From positions 372,001-436,000 of the forward strand of contig NZ_FYAU01000036.1 in assembly GCF_900185725.1 (NCBI RefSeq): 64,000 nucleotides of DNA, read 5' to 3'. The notes beneath the pieces were generated by a model that saw nothing but the letters and a program-made list of their open reading frames with translations, was not told where the DNA came from and searched no databases. The DNA is from Stappia sp. TSB10P1A (GTDB lineage Bacteria > Pseudomonadota > Alphaproteobacteria > Rhizobiales > Stappiaceae). Within the stretch, counting starts at the first letter, position 1; each line of letters starts with the position of its first letter. The position numbers and the translations under genes were made by a program. This document shows positions 54,101-61,598 of this stretch, one piece after another.

Positions 54101-55813
54101 GACCATGTGCTCGATTCCCGCTCGCTCACCTTCGCCGACGACGTGATGCGGCTGACCGGCGGCAGGGGCATCGAGGTGGTGCTCAACTCGCTGTCCGGCG
54201 AGGCGATGGAGCGCAGCATCGAGGTGCTCGCCCCCTTCGGCCGCTTCCTCGAGCTCGGCAAGCGCGACTATTACGAGAACACCCATCTCGGCCTCAGGCC
54301 CTTCCGCCGCAACCTCAGCTATTTCGGCATCGATGCCGACCAGCTCCTGATCCACCAGCCGGCGCTGGCCGAGCGGCTGCTCGACGAGCTGATGCAGCTC
54401 TTCGCCGACGGCGCCCTGTCGCCCCTGCCCTATCGCGCCTTCGAGGCCGGTGAGGCGGTCGCCGCCTTCCGGCTGATGCAGAAGGCCGGCCATATCGGCA
54501 AGATCGTCATCCGCCCGCCGCAGCAGCCGGCCGCCCGGCCTGCCGCGCCCGCGCCCGTCCGCTTCGAGGGCGACGCCGGCAGCCTGGTCGTCGTCGGCGG
54601 GTTCGGCGGTTTCGGCGCGGCTCTGATCGGCCGGCTCGCCGACATGGGCGCGACGCGCATCGACGTGCTGTCGCGGCGCGGCGCCACCACGCCGGAGGCC
54701 GCTTCCCTCATCGAGGCGATGGGCCGCCGCGGCGTCACGGTCGTCGGCCATGCGTGCGACGCCGCCGACGAGAGCGCCGTCGCCGCCGCCCTTGCCGCGA
54801 TCCGCAAGGAGGCCGGGGCGATCCAGGCCGTCTTCCACACGGCGATGGTGCTGCACGACACGCTGCTCGCCAATCTCACCCGCGAGCAGCTTGACGCGGT
54901 GCTGGCGCCGAAGGTGCGCGGCGCGCAGCTTCTCGACCGGTTGACGCGGGGCGACGCCTTGCGCCAGTTCGTGATGTTCTCCTCCGCGACAACCCTGGTC
55001 GGCAATCCGGGGCAGGCCAATTATGTCGCCGCCAACGGCTATCTGGAGGGTCTTGCCGCCCGCCGCCGGGCGGAAGGCCTGCCCGGCCTTGCGGTCGCCT
55101 GGGGCGCGATCTCCGACGCCGGCTATCTTGCCCGCAACGCCGAGGTCGGCGACCTGCTGGCCCGCAAGCTCGGCCGCCATGCGCTCTCGGCGCGCGAGGC
55201 GCTGGACGGGCTGGCGGTGCTGATGGCCCTGCCGCAGGACGACGTCGGCGCGGCGGCGCCCGGCTATGCCCGCATCGACTGGGCGGCGGCCCGGCGCGAC
55301 CTTGCCCTGCTCGCCACGCCCTTCGCCGAGCGGCTGGGGATCTCGGCAGGCAATGACGGGTCCGGCGAAGGCGGCGCCATCGACCTTGCCGCACTGGTCA
55401 AGGGGCTCGACCGGGCCGGCGCCATCGCCAAGATCGGCAAGCTGCTGGCCGTGGAGATCGGCCGCATCCTGCGCATCGGCGAGGACGACATCGACCCGGC
55501 CCGTCCGCTCACGGAAGTCGGCATGGATTCGCTGATGGCGCTGGAGCTGCGCATGGCGGCGGAGCGCCAGTTCGGCATCGACATTCCGCTGATGTCGCTG
55601 GCCAACGGCGCGACCCTCGCCGACATGGCCGCGCGCATCGCCGATCAGGTCCTGTCGGGCGACAGCGGCAACGGCGCCGACCTGTCCAGCGAGGCACGGA
55701 CCAACGCCATGCAGCATCTCGGCGAGGACGTGTTCGACGGCGACGCGGAGGCGCTGGCCGAGGTGGCGGCCGAGGTCGAGGAACGCACGCGCAACGTCCG
55801 CTCGCTGCTATAG
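48176..55813 (+). CDS. rkpA: Reducing type I polyketide synthase, RkpA-like
   Basis: A 2545-residue single-module synthase in the order KS-AT-DH-(degenerate MT/structural KR)-ER-KR-ACP. KS: Cys176 (DTACSSS), His308, His346. AT: Ser616 in GHSVGE with YPFHS later (malonyl-type). DH: His919 in LADHKVEQTAVFP (normal Gly is Gln) and Asp1094. Residues 1200-1760 contain an MT-like fold with motif I decayed to LVLGERS. ER: GGAGGVG from residue 1937. KR: VVGGFGGFGAAL with SSATTLVGNPGQANY. ACP: Ser2452 in GMDSLMALE. S. meliloti RkpA, needed for K-antigen, has the same design; it is thought to build a long acyl or lipid anchor. GGAAGAG precedes ATG 48176. Confidence 0.9.
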   Translation: MSLRANSTVITGYAARLPGAGTVDAFWTLLDDGLCSVTEIGGDRFDTRGFHHPRPGVSGRSFTFAAGQIDDVWGFDASFFGISPREAVQIDPQQRLLLQVVWEAIENAGLRACDLAGSQTGVYVGASGLDYHQRLLFDLPSVDVQTMTGNTLSIISNRVSYAFDLRGPSFTLDTACSSSLVALHQAVSAIESGQIDTAIVAGVNLLLSPFSFIGFARASMLSPQGLCRAFDASGDGYVRSEGAVALVLQRDTTAREPRARILATGINADGRTAGLSLPSSPAQKTLLESIYSEELGISPDDLAFVEAHGTGTQVGDPAEANALGTAIGRKRGAPLPIGSVKTNVGHLEPVSGLVGILKSVLALQHDRLPKSLHFDEPNPNIDFAGLNLAVAVEPVALPRGQRPRLAGINSFGFGGTNAHTVIGDMEPAQPCDSRVADTAPLVISARSQAALRDLAGRYAALVADPGTQTGAVIDAAARRRDLHDHRLVVLGDSVAKLAALTAFAEGKEAPAAIEGKTAPRTRGVAFAFSGNGSQWAGMGQQAYSGDKAFREALELVDRHFMTVSGWSLVTMLFSKDLETEIERTEIAQPLLFAVQVALVSALKARGLAPSAVLGHSVGEVAAAWCSGMLDLATATRIIHARSTQQEVVRHLGSMAALLLPPEEAEAAILEAGLPGIELSALNSPRSVTISGPSESIDAFARLARKKRWALRKLNIAYPFHSALVDPIETPLREALGTLKCGKPAIPFLSSVTPEQDEITPDATYWWENVRRPVRFTDAVARLAEQPVDLVVEIGPKPVLTTYIRDVLRSVGNQTPVLASLEAPRGEGAAIPDIDTIAARIVAHGAAADLDRYVGPEGRNLPVLPSYPWQLTSFLPPETDERITAHGERGWPLAGKRLRPETAEWFNVVDLDLLPFLADHKVEQTAVFPAAGYIEMALRAALQWTGEARIEVRDLEILRPLVLDEGKTFETMVRLSPDDRVIEIHARQRLSGADWSLYAKAGFRTLAVSGAAPQADADAAGTEVSHQVAADAAGIEVSHDEIYRLTLAHGLDYGPAFRLADGAVLSGEREARLGLLAPAALSEPETFALHPAVADAGFHGLFALLGQRTEPVGGGFLPIRFGAVELHAPASLPVAVRIRVDKGSARSLVASFDYLDAEGGLVARLTGARFKAVQFHMADTDHRLHYRVVPRLLTPAQTGAPVVRPLAALAEELGLVASEDYDPSDAALLADALARTVAHRALHAVLGDEPFLLADRIRAGALHESAAAFAAHFLHLLAQHDLAHQEDGAWRIADPADGLDPASLVQTLVFEAGAHGSQATLLARLADDLPDLLRGGLPASAGDVFASALLAGWRNADPAAQALRRACLDLAARAVADWPREVPLSVLVLGERSFAAARHLDTLLSPYNATLTVSDPSPATVERLRRNWQGSAQTRFLSPEDGALIEGGPYDLVVCCDTLSGAGDALLKDLVAMLSPGGQLLALERAPATDAELILGTGADWWTAVPGAPLPAVPLLDRAAWQARLAAFGLADAQALPLAGGEIDASILVAAAPARASAANGKGNGAADSEAEPRRLAIVCDAKGPSRAVASALRECLKPHGIEAVLVAAGTPTKGDDLLRADLDDPATWSEGTMLAAAARDGIVHLAGAYSGSGSGSGEDASALLSARTWQLTQMLKGRGSATGPVMLVAPEGARALARGTAPDPVQTGVWTFGRVAMNEFPSAGLRLVDIRRDLDASAAALRLAAEIVGAGQCDERELVIDGDTRLGLRLERGPDLPRTGDTQTDGGTLRLDIAQQGSLDRLAWSQVPARALVGDEVEIAVEASGLNFRDVMWALGLLPEEALEDGFAGPTLGMECAGTVVATGPQARRLRPGDKVIAFAPACFASRVTVSEKGCARTPQGLDPEAAATIPVAFLTSYYALHRLARLEPHETVLIHGGAGGVGLAAIQVARHIGATIIATAGSPEKRSLLRRLGVDHVLDSRSLTFADDVMRLTGGRGIEVVLNSLSGEAMERSIEVLAPFGRFLELGKRDYYENTHLGLRPFRRNLSYFGIDADQLLIHQPALAERLLDELMQLFADGALSPLPYRAFEAGEAVAAFRLMQKAGHIGKIVIRPPQQPAARPAAPAPVRFEGDAGSLVVVGGFGGFGAALIGRLADMGATRIDVLSRRGATTPEAASLIEAMGRRGVTVVGHACDAADESAVAAALAAIRKEAGAIQAVFHTAMVLHDTLLANLTREQLDAVLAPKVRGAQLLDRLTRGDALRQFVMFSSATTLVGNPGQANYVAANGYLEGLAARRRAEGLPGLAVAWGAISDAGYLARNAEVGDLLARKLGRHALSAREALDGLAVLMALPQDDVGAAAPGYARIDWAAARRDLALLATPFAERLGISAGNDGSGEGGAIDLAALVKGLDRAGAIAKIGKLLAVEIGRILRIGEDDIDPARPLTEVGMDSLMALELRMAAERQFGIDIPLMSLANGATLADMAARIADQVLSGDSGNGADLSSEARTNAMQHLGEDVFDGDAEALAEVAAEVEERTRNVRSLL

Positions 55814-55856
55814 TGGGCCAGCGGGCGCAAGGCCCGGTTCTTGAGGAGAGGGAAAC

Positions 55857-57239
55857 TTGGATCATCACGGCAGCAAGTCGGACGAGCGGCGCGAGCTGAT
55901 GGCCAGTCTGCGCGCCGGTCACAAGGCGGCGCGCCAGCGCCAGCCCGCGCGCCCGGCCGCCCCGGTGCCGCCGCCGCCCGGCCCCGCCGCCTTCGACTTT
56001 TCCGAGCTGCCGCAGCTTCGCCAGTTGCGCATGCACCGGGCCGCGGCCGATCTCATCGGCCTCGACAATCCGTTCTTCCGCGCCCATGCGGGCGTTGCCG
56101 GCGCCACCACGGTGATCGACGGCCGGACCTTCGACAATTTCGCCTCCTACAACTATCTCGGGCTGAACGGCCATCCGGCGGTCAACGAGGCCGCCACCCG
56201 CGCCATCGCCACCTATGGCACCAGCGCCTCGGCCAGCCGCGTCGTCGCCGGCGAACGGCCGATCCACCGCGAGCTCGAGGACCGGCTCGCCCGCCTCCAC
56301 GGCGTCGAGGACGCGGTGGTGATGGTCAGCGGCCATGCCACCAACGTCACCGTCATCGGCCACCTGATGAAGGGCGACGATCTCATCCTCACCGATTCCC
56401 TGGTGCACAATTCGGTCACCGAGGGGGCGCGCCTGTCGGGCGCGGCGCGGATGAACTTCCCGCATGGCGATCTCGACGCGCTGGAGCAACTGCTGTCGCA
56501 GAACCGGCACAAGTTCGACCATGTGCTGATCGTCGTCGAGGGCATCTACAGCATGGACGGGGACTATCCCGACCTTGCCCGCCTGATCCGGTTGAAGCAG
56601 AATTTCGACTGCTGGCTGCTCGTCGACGAGGCCCATTCGGTCGGCGTCCTCGGCGCCACCGGGCGCGGGCTCGCCGAGCAGTATTCCGTCGATCCGCGCA
56701 GCGTCGAGATGTGGATGGGGACGCTGTCGAAGACCTTCTCGGCCTGCGGCGGCTATATCGCCGGCTCCAAGGCCCTGTGCGACTATCTGCGCGCCACCGC
56801 GCCGGGCTTCGTCTTCTCCGTCGGCCTGTCGCCGGCGCTGGCCGGGGCGGCGATCGCCTCCGCCGACCTGATGGAGCGCGAGCCCGAGCGCGTGCAGCGG
56901 CTTGCCGCCAACGGCCAGCGCTTCCTGGGGCGGGCCCGCGCCGCCGGCCTCGACACCGGCCCCAGTGCCGGGCTCAGCGTCATTCCGGTCATCGTCGGCG
57001 ATTCCATCGGCGCCGCAACGCTGTCCAACCGCTTGCTGGCACGCGGCATCAACGCCCTGCCCATCGTCTTCCCGGCGGTCGCGGAAAAATCCGCCCGCAT
57101 CCGCTTCTTCATCACCAGCGAGCACAGCGCCGAGCAGATCGACCGCGCGGTCGATGCCACGGCCGAGGAACTGGCGAAGATGCGGGAAGAGAATGTCGGC
57201 TTCTCGTCGCTGGTCAAAAGCGTCCGCCAGACGAGTTAG
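55857..57239 (+). CDS. rkpG: Alpha-oxoamine synthase (RkpG-like, KBL/BioF/SPT fold)
   Basis: A 460-residue PLP enzyme of the alpha-oxoamine synthase family, which condenses an amino acid with an acyl thioester. The PLP Lys is residue 292 in MGTLSKTFSACGGYIAG; SYNYLGLNGHPAV, VDEAHSVGVLGATGRG and SGHATNVTVIGHLM are family signatures. About 50 extra N-terminal residues are Pro/Arg rich. It starts with TTG at 55857, supported by AGGAGAGGG just upstream; ATG 55899 is the alternative. It lies 43 bp after the polyketide synthase, the same order as rkpA-rkpG of S. meliloti, and probably takes the acyl chain from its ACP. A short-chain dehydrogenase (rkpH) is absent here. Confidence 0.88.
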   Translation: MDHHGSKSDERRELMASLRAGHKAARQRQPARPAAPVPPPPGPAAFDFSELPQLRQLRMHRAAADLIGLDNPFFRAHAGVAGATTVIDGRTFDNFASYNYLGLNGHPAVNEAATRAIATYGTSASASRVVAGERPIHRELEDRLARLHGVEDAVVMVSGHATNVTVIGHLMKGDDLILTDSLVHNSVTEGARLSGAARMNFPHGDLDALEQLLSQNRHKFDHVLIVVEGIYSMDGDYPDLARLIRLKQNFDCWLLVDEAHSVGVLGATGRGLAEQYSVDPRSVEMWMGTLSKTFSACGGYIAGSKALCDYLRATAPGFVFSVGLSPALAGAAIASADLMEREPERVQRLAANGQRFLGRARAAGLDTGPSAGLSVIPVIVGDSIGAATLSNRLLARGINALPIVFPAVAEKSARIRFFITSEHSAEQIDRAVDATAEELAKMREENVGFSSLVKSVRQTS

Positions 57240-57248
57240 GACGGCCAG

Positions 57249-58880
57249 CTAGAGCCCCAGCTTGCGCCCGAGCCACGACAGTTCCTGCCGGATCCGCGTT
57301 GCGATCCGGTGGCGGGTGCTCGCCCGCTGGCTTTCCAGCCGCGAAATCAGGAATTCCGGCCCGCACGGCACGAGGCTCACCGGATCGACCGTCAGCGGAT
57401 AGTCGATGAAGGCGACATGGGCGAGCGTTGCGAGATCCAGCCGCCGCCCGCGCCTTGCGCAGTCCGTCAGGTCGTCCGTCAGCCCCCATCCGGCATAGAA
57501 CGGCATACCGTAGACGGTGACGGGTTTGCCGCGCAGCAGCGCCTCGAAGCCGCTCAGCGAGGAGAAGGTCTCGACCCGGTCGGCGAGATCGACAAGGTCG
57601 AGAATATCGCAGCCCTCGACCACCTGATCGGCGAGCCCTTCGACCTCGCGCGGCTCCAGCCGACCGGCGCGCAGGCCTGCGGCCACATCCGGATGCGGCT
57701 TGAACAGGATATGCGCTTGCGGGTTGCGGGCGCGCACCTGGCGCAGCAGCTCCAGATTGACGTTCTGGCAAGCCGCGCAGTCGATCGTCGCCGACAGCGA
57801 GCGGCGCACGCCGGCATCGTCCGCCACCTGCCCCGGCACCAGGATCACCGTGCGGTCCCTCGGCACGCTCGGCAGCGCGCCCGTGCCGCCGACATTGTAC
57901 TTGGTGACCCGCGCCTTGCGGATGCGGGCGATCAGCCCCTCCGCGCGGGCGCGTTCCACTGGCGACAGCACCCGTTCGCCCAGCAGCCGCTCCATGCGGC
58001 TTGGTCGCAGCGCGTCGAAATAGATGCCCTCGTCGTCGAAGCCGACCGAGGCCCCGCGCGCAAGACCCGCGCCGAGCCCGACCGAGCGCAGGAAGCCGTC
58101 CTCGATCCGCCACAGCTCGACGCCCGCGCGCGCCGCCGCCGCCTCGGCCTCCGCTGTGACCCCGGCCGCCCAGCCGAGCGCCCGTCCGCCCTCGCGCGCG
58201 GCGCGGGCCATCGCCTCGTCCGCGCTCGCACAGAAGGCGAAATCCCCGCCGGGGCCGGCCAGCGCGGCACGGATTGTCGCGTGGTTCCAGGACTTGGCGC
58301 CGAAGCAGAACAGCGGCTTTTGCGAAACCTCCGCCCGCCGCGCCGCCGCCGCCACCCCCTGCAGCGCCAGCACCGCCGGCAATGCGGCCGCCGCCTCGTA
58401 GGGCGAGGGATGGACATGCGCCAACGACAGCACCAGTTCCGCCCGGTTCTCGGCAACCCCGAAGCGCCGGCACAGCGCCGCACCCCAGCCGGCCGTGTCC
58501 TCACCAGTGCCCGCTTCACCAGTGCCCGCTTCCAGCGCCGCCACCGCCGCCGTGATCGCCGCAGCCTCGCCGTCTCTCAGGACCGTCGCCGGATCGACCG
58601 GCAGGAGCGCCGCCACCAGCGTCTCGCTTGCCAGCGGCGCCGGCGGCGCCTCGAGCCGCAGCAGCCCGGCCAGCAGCAGCGGAGTGCCGGCCTCCGCCGC
58701 CTGCCGCGCGCCCTCTTGCACCTCGCCGCTGCCGGCACGGCAGACCAGCCCCTCGCCCTTTTTCGGCGACCGGGTCGCCGTCACCGCCGGCGCGCCGAGC
58801 ATCGCGGCGAGCACCGCGGCATGCGGCCGAAGCCCCTTATCCACCAGCAGCCAGCGCCGGCATTTCGGCGACGCGCTCAC
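57249..58880 (-). CDS. KpsC-type capsule polysaccharide transferase (single module)
   Basis: A 543-residue cytosolic protein related to KpsC/LipA, whose two modules add beta-Kdo to a lysophosphatidylglycerol acceptor in Group 2 capsules. RIEDGFLRSVGLGAGLARG, HILFKPHPDV, and MPFYAGWGLTDDL are the conserved KpsC motifs; they occur only once, so this is a one-module version. The first 190 residues are Ala-rich and include the duplicated EAGTGE. The GTG start overlaps the stop of the preceding KpsS-like gene (GTGA). Its stop is 9 bp from that of the convergent rkpG. Confidence 0.83.
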   Translation of the reverse strand: MSASPKCRRWLLVDKGLRPHAAVLAAMLGAPAVTATRSPKKGEGLVCRAGSGEVQEGARQAAEAGTPLLLAGLLRLEAPPAPLASETLVAALLPVDPATVLRDGEAAAITAAVAALEAGTGEAGTGEDTAGWGAALCRRFGVAENRAELVLSLAHVHPSPYEAAAALPAVLALQGVAAAARRAEVSQKPLFCFGAKSWNHATIRAALAGPGGDFAFCASADEAMARAAREGGRALGWAAGVTAEAEAAAARAGVELWRIEDGFLRSVGLGAGLARGASVGFDDEGIYFDALRPSRMERLLGERVLSPVERARAEGLIARIRKARVTKYNVGGTGALPSVPRDRTVILVPGQVADDAGVRRSLSATIDCAACQNVNLELLRQVRARNPQAHILFKPHPDVAAGLRAGRLEPREVEGLADQVVEGCDILDLVDLADRVETFSSLSGFEALLRGKPVTVYGMPFYAGWGLTDDLTDCARRGRRLDLATLAHVAFIDYPLTVDPVSLVPCGPEFLISRLESQRASTRHRIATRIRQELSWLGRKLGL

Positions 58881-60157
58881 AGCGGCACCCCCAGCGCGCG
58901 GGCGCGGGCAAGGCGCGGCGGCGGCTCGACATGCCAGTCCGGATCGGGCGCGGTCCCGTCCAGCAGCCGCGCGCTCATCGTCGCGGCGGCCTCGTCCAGC
59001 CCCGCGCGATTGTGGATCGAGCCGCGCAGTTGCGAGCTTGCCACCACCACTTTCAGAAAATCGGCGAGCAGCGCCGGATCGGGCGGCTCCGGCGCCCGCC
59101 AGAACTCGGCGAGCGGCTCGCGATTGGTCAGCCCCGCCATGTCGTAGAGCGCCGGCGTCAGCACCGCGACCGGCACGCCGGCCCGCAGCGCGTCGAGCCC
59201 GGCGGTCGAATTCACCGTCACCAACCCGGCAAGGCGCGGGAACAGCGCTGCCAGCGAGCCGCCGTCGAGGAAGGCAATCCGGCCCCGATCCGCGCCCGCG
59301 TGCCGCGCGATCTCGGCCCGCCAGTCGACCGCGCCATTGTCGAGCGGATGCGCCTTCACCACCAGCCGGGCCGCATTCGGCGCGCCGTCGCGAAAGGCGG
59401 CGATCACATGGGCCAGCGCCGCGCGCATCGTGCCGAATTGCGACTGCGCCAGGATCTGGTAATCCCCCTCCACCTGCAGCGGCAGCAGGAACAGCGGTCC
59501 GTCGCCCGCCAAGAGCGCCGCCTCGATGCGCGCCGCCTCGCTCCTGCGCCGCCGCTCGCCGGCGAGCCGAAGCACCCAGGCAAGGTAATCGGCGAGCGGA
59601 TGGCTCGGCGTGTGCCGGCGATAGAAGGGATGCAGCGGAAAGCCCGCCACATTCGGCAGATGATAGGCAATGTCCTGCCAGGCCTCCAGCGCGAAGGAAC
59701 CGGGATGGCGCGGCGACAGGTCCGGTTCGCCCAGCCGCGCCGCCGCCCGGCGGATCGCCGCCGGGTCGTCCGGCAGCCGGCTCAGCACGCCGAGCCCGCC
59801 GCGCGCCAGCGTCATGTAGCCCGGCCGCAGCAGGCCGAGTTCGGTCACATGCACCGCAATCCCGCGCGCCTCGGCTTGCAGCACCGCCGGGCGGTGATAG
59901 GGCCGCGTGTCACCATGCAGCACGAGGTCGGTGACAGCGCCCTCCGCCATCAGCCGCGCCGCCTCGGCCGGCCAGTCGGCAAGGCGCCCGCGCCAGAACC
60001 GGCACTCGCGCCCGTGCCAGCGCAGCCAGTCGCCGCTGCAGAAGTTGACCCGCGTCACCCGGTGACCGGCCGCCGCCAGTCTTTCGCCGATCCTGCGGTA
60101 GAGCGGCGACAGCGGCCCCTGCAGGAACAGGAAATGCCGGGCGCGGCTGCCGCGCAT
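58877..60157 (-). CDS. KpsS-type capsule polysaccharide protein (downstream copy)
   Basis: A 426-residue protein of the KpsS/LipB/RkpJ capsule family (Kdo-linker transferase type). HFLFLQGPLSPLYRRIGERL at the N-terminus, LVVKAHPLDNGAVDW and VTVNSTAGLDALRAGVPVAV are the family signatures, with YDMAGLTNREPLAEFW near the C-terminus. The open frame begins at 60220 but I use ATG 60157, 1 bp after the stop of its paralogue. The two lie in tandem and share the same layout. Confidence 0.85.
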   Translation of the reverse strand: MRGSRARHFLFLQGPLSPLYRRIGERLAAAGHRVTRVNFCSGDWLRWHGRECRFWRGRLADWPAEAARLMAEGAVTDLVLHGDTRPYHRPAVLQAEARGIAVHVTELGLLRPGYMTLARGGLGVLSRLPDDPAAIRRAAARLGEPDLSPRHPGSFALEAWQDIAYHLPNVAGFPLHPFYRRHTPSHPLADYLAWVLRLAGERRRRSEAARIEAALLAGDGPLFLLPLQVEGDYQILAQSQFGTMRAALAHVIAAFRDGAPNAARLVVKAHPLDNGAVDWRAEIARHAGADRGRIAFLDGGSLAALFPRLAGLVTVNSTAGLDALRAGVPVAVLTPALYDMAGLTNREPLAEFWRAPEPPDPALLADFLKVVVASSQLRGSIHNRAGLDEAAATMSARLLDGTAPDPDWHVEPPPRLARARALGVPL

Positions 60158-60158
60158 C

Positions 60159-61511
60159 TCAGCCGCGCCAGGCACGCCACCACCGCCCGACGCGCCCGCG
60201 CGCCCGCATTTCCTCGGCAAAACTCATCGGAATGCCGAGCCGCCGGGCCTTTTCCGTGCGCGGCGCCGGGCGCACGCAGGCGGCGGGCTCGTTGATGCCG
60301 TTCTGCGTCAGCCGCCGCGCCAACTCGTCGGCGGCGGCCTGCTTGCCCTCGTCCGTGTAGAAATTGCCCTGGATCTGGATCGCGTGGCCCATCAGCCGCT
60401 GCACCGCGTCGTAGACGCCGGCATCGGGCGCCTGCGGCGTCCTCCAGAACCGGTCGAGCGGCAGTTGGCAGGTCAGGCCCGGCAGGTCGTAGACGGCAAC
60501 GCCGAGGATCTTCACCGGGCAGCCGAGCCGCACCGCGTGCAGGCCCGTCGTCGAGTTGACCATCAGCGCGCCGGAGGCGTGTTCCAGCAGCGTCACCAGA
60601 TGGCCGCCATCGACCAGATGCACCCGGTGCTTGACCTTGTGCTTGCGGGCGAGCTGGCGGACGATCCGCCCCCACGGCTCGATGCCCTGGTCCATCGGGT
60701 GGATCTTGACCACCAGATGCGCCGCCAGATGCGCATGCGCGGCGAAGGAAGCCAGCACCTCGTCCAGCGCCTCGGCGAGATGGCCGTATTGCGAATTGTA
60801 GCGGAGCTGGTAGTCGCTCTGGAGCTGCAGCGGGAAGACGAAATACGGGCAGCGCGACTCGATCAGGTCGGCGATCAGGATGTTGGCGTTGCGGTCGCGG
60901 CTGCGGGCGAAGACCAGCCGCGGCACCATCGCCAGATATTCGAAGATCGGGTGATAGAACTTGTCCTGGGTGAAGCGCGGCCAGAACAGGAAGACGATGG
61001 AATTGACGAGGTGGAACACCACCTCGTGCATCGCCTCCAGCCAGAACGGATGGCGATAGCGCACCGTCAGGTCGATGGGGGCGAGCACCGAGGCCGCCTC
61101 GCGGATCGCCGCCACGTCGTCGGGAAACAGCGAGCGCGCCGACATGCCGTCGAGTTCGGCGGTGATCCAGTCGGGCCGCAGATAGCCGTTCTCATAGGCG
61201 ACGGTGCGCAGGCCGAGCCGGCCGGCCAGCTCGATCGCCGCCGAATGGTAGGGAAAGCGGTCCTGGTAGAAGACGATGTCGGTGACGCCGTGCTTGCGGA
61301 CATAGGCCTCCAGGAAGGCCGGCCAGTCCGTCAGGCTGCCGCGATAGCTGGTGCAGCGGGCATCGTGCCACAGCAGCCAGTCGGAGAGGCTGAGATTGAT
61401 GCGCAAGCTGCGGTGGCCGCGCGCCTCCAGCGCATCGGCGACGACGCGCGGAAAATCCGAGGGCGGACCCTGCAGGAACAGAACCGTGCGCGTTGGCGTC
61501 TCTTGCGGCAT
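60159..61511 (-). CDS. KpsS-type capsule polysaccharide protein (upstream copy)
   Basis: A 450-residue KpsS/RkpJ-like protein. TVLFLQGPPSDFPRVVADAL, LVVKIHPMDQGIEPWG, ALMVNSTTGLHAVRLGCPVK and YDLPGLTCQLPLDRFWRTP are conserved. It has a hydrophobic patch FHLVNSIVFLFWP not seen in the downstream copy. I start it at ATG 61511 (MPQETPTRT); a GTG at 61538 is possible. It lies 87 bp after kpsD, in a spacer with a short CCTCGCC/GGCGAGG hairpin. Confidence 0.86.
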   Translation of the reverse strand: MPQETPTRTVLFLQGPPSDFPRVVADALEARGHRSLRINLSLSDWLLWHDARCTSYRGSLTDWPAFLEAYVRKHGVTDIVFYQDRFPYHSAAIELAGRLGLRTVAYENGYLRPDWITAELDGMSARSLFPDDVAAIREAASVLAPIDLTVRYRHPFWLEAMHEVVFHLVNSIVFLFWPRFTQDKFYHPIFEYLAMVPRLVFARSRDRNANILIADLIESRCPYFVFPLQLQSDYQLRYNSQYGHLAEALDEVLASFAAHAHLAAHLVVKIHPMDQGIEPWGRIVRQLARKHKVKHRVHLVDGGHLVTLLEHASGALMVNSTTGLHAVRLGCPVKILGVAVYDLPGLTCQLPLDRFWRTPQAPDAGVYDAVQRLMGHAIQIQGNFYTDEGKQAAADELARRLTQNGINEPAACVRPAPRTEKARRLGIPMSFAEEMRARGRVGRWWRAWRG

Positions 61512-61598
61512 GTCAGGCGTCCAGTGCGACGCGGGCACGGCGGCGGGCCAGCGTCTGCATCACCGGCGGACGTCCCCTCGCCGGGGCGAGGTCCGACG

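Noticed and set aside
50210-55717. 1835-codon open frame antisense to the polyketide synthase
   Set aside because: Long antisense frames are common in such GC-rich DNA; the translation is Gly/Arg/Gln/His-rich with no domain, and the plus strand encodes a clear PKS.
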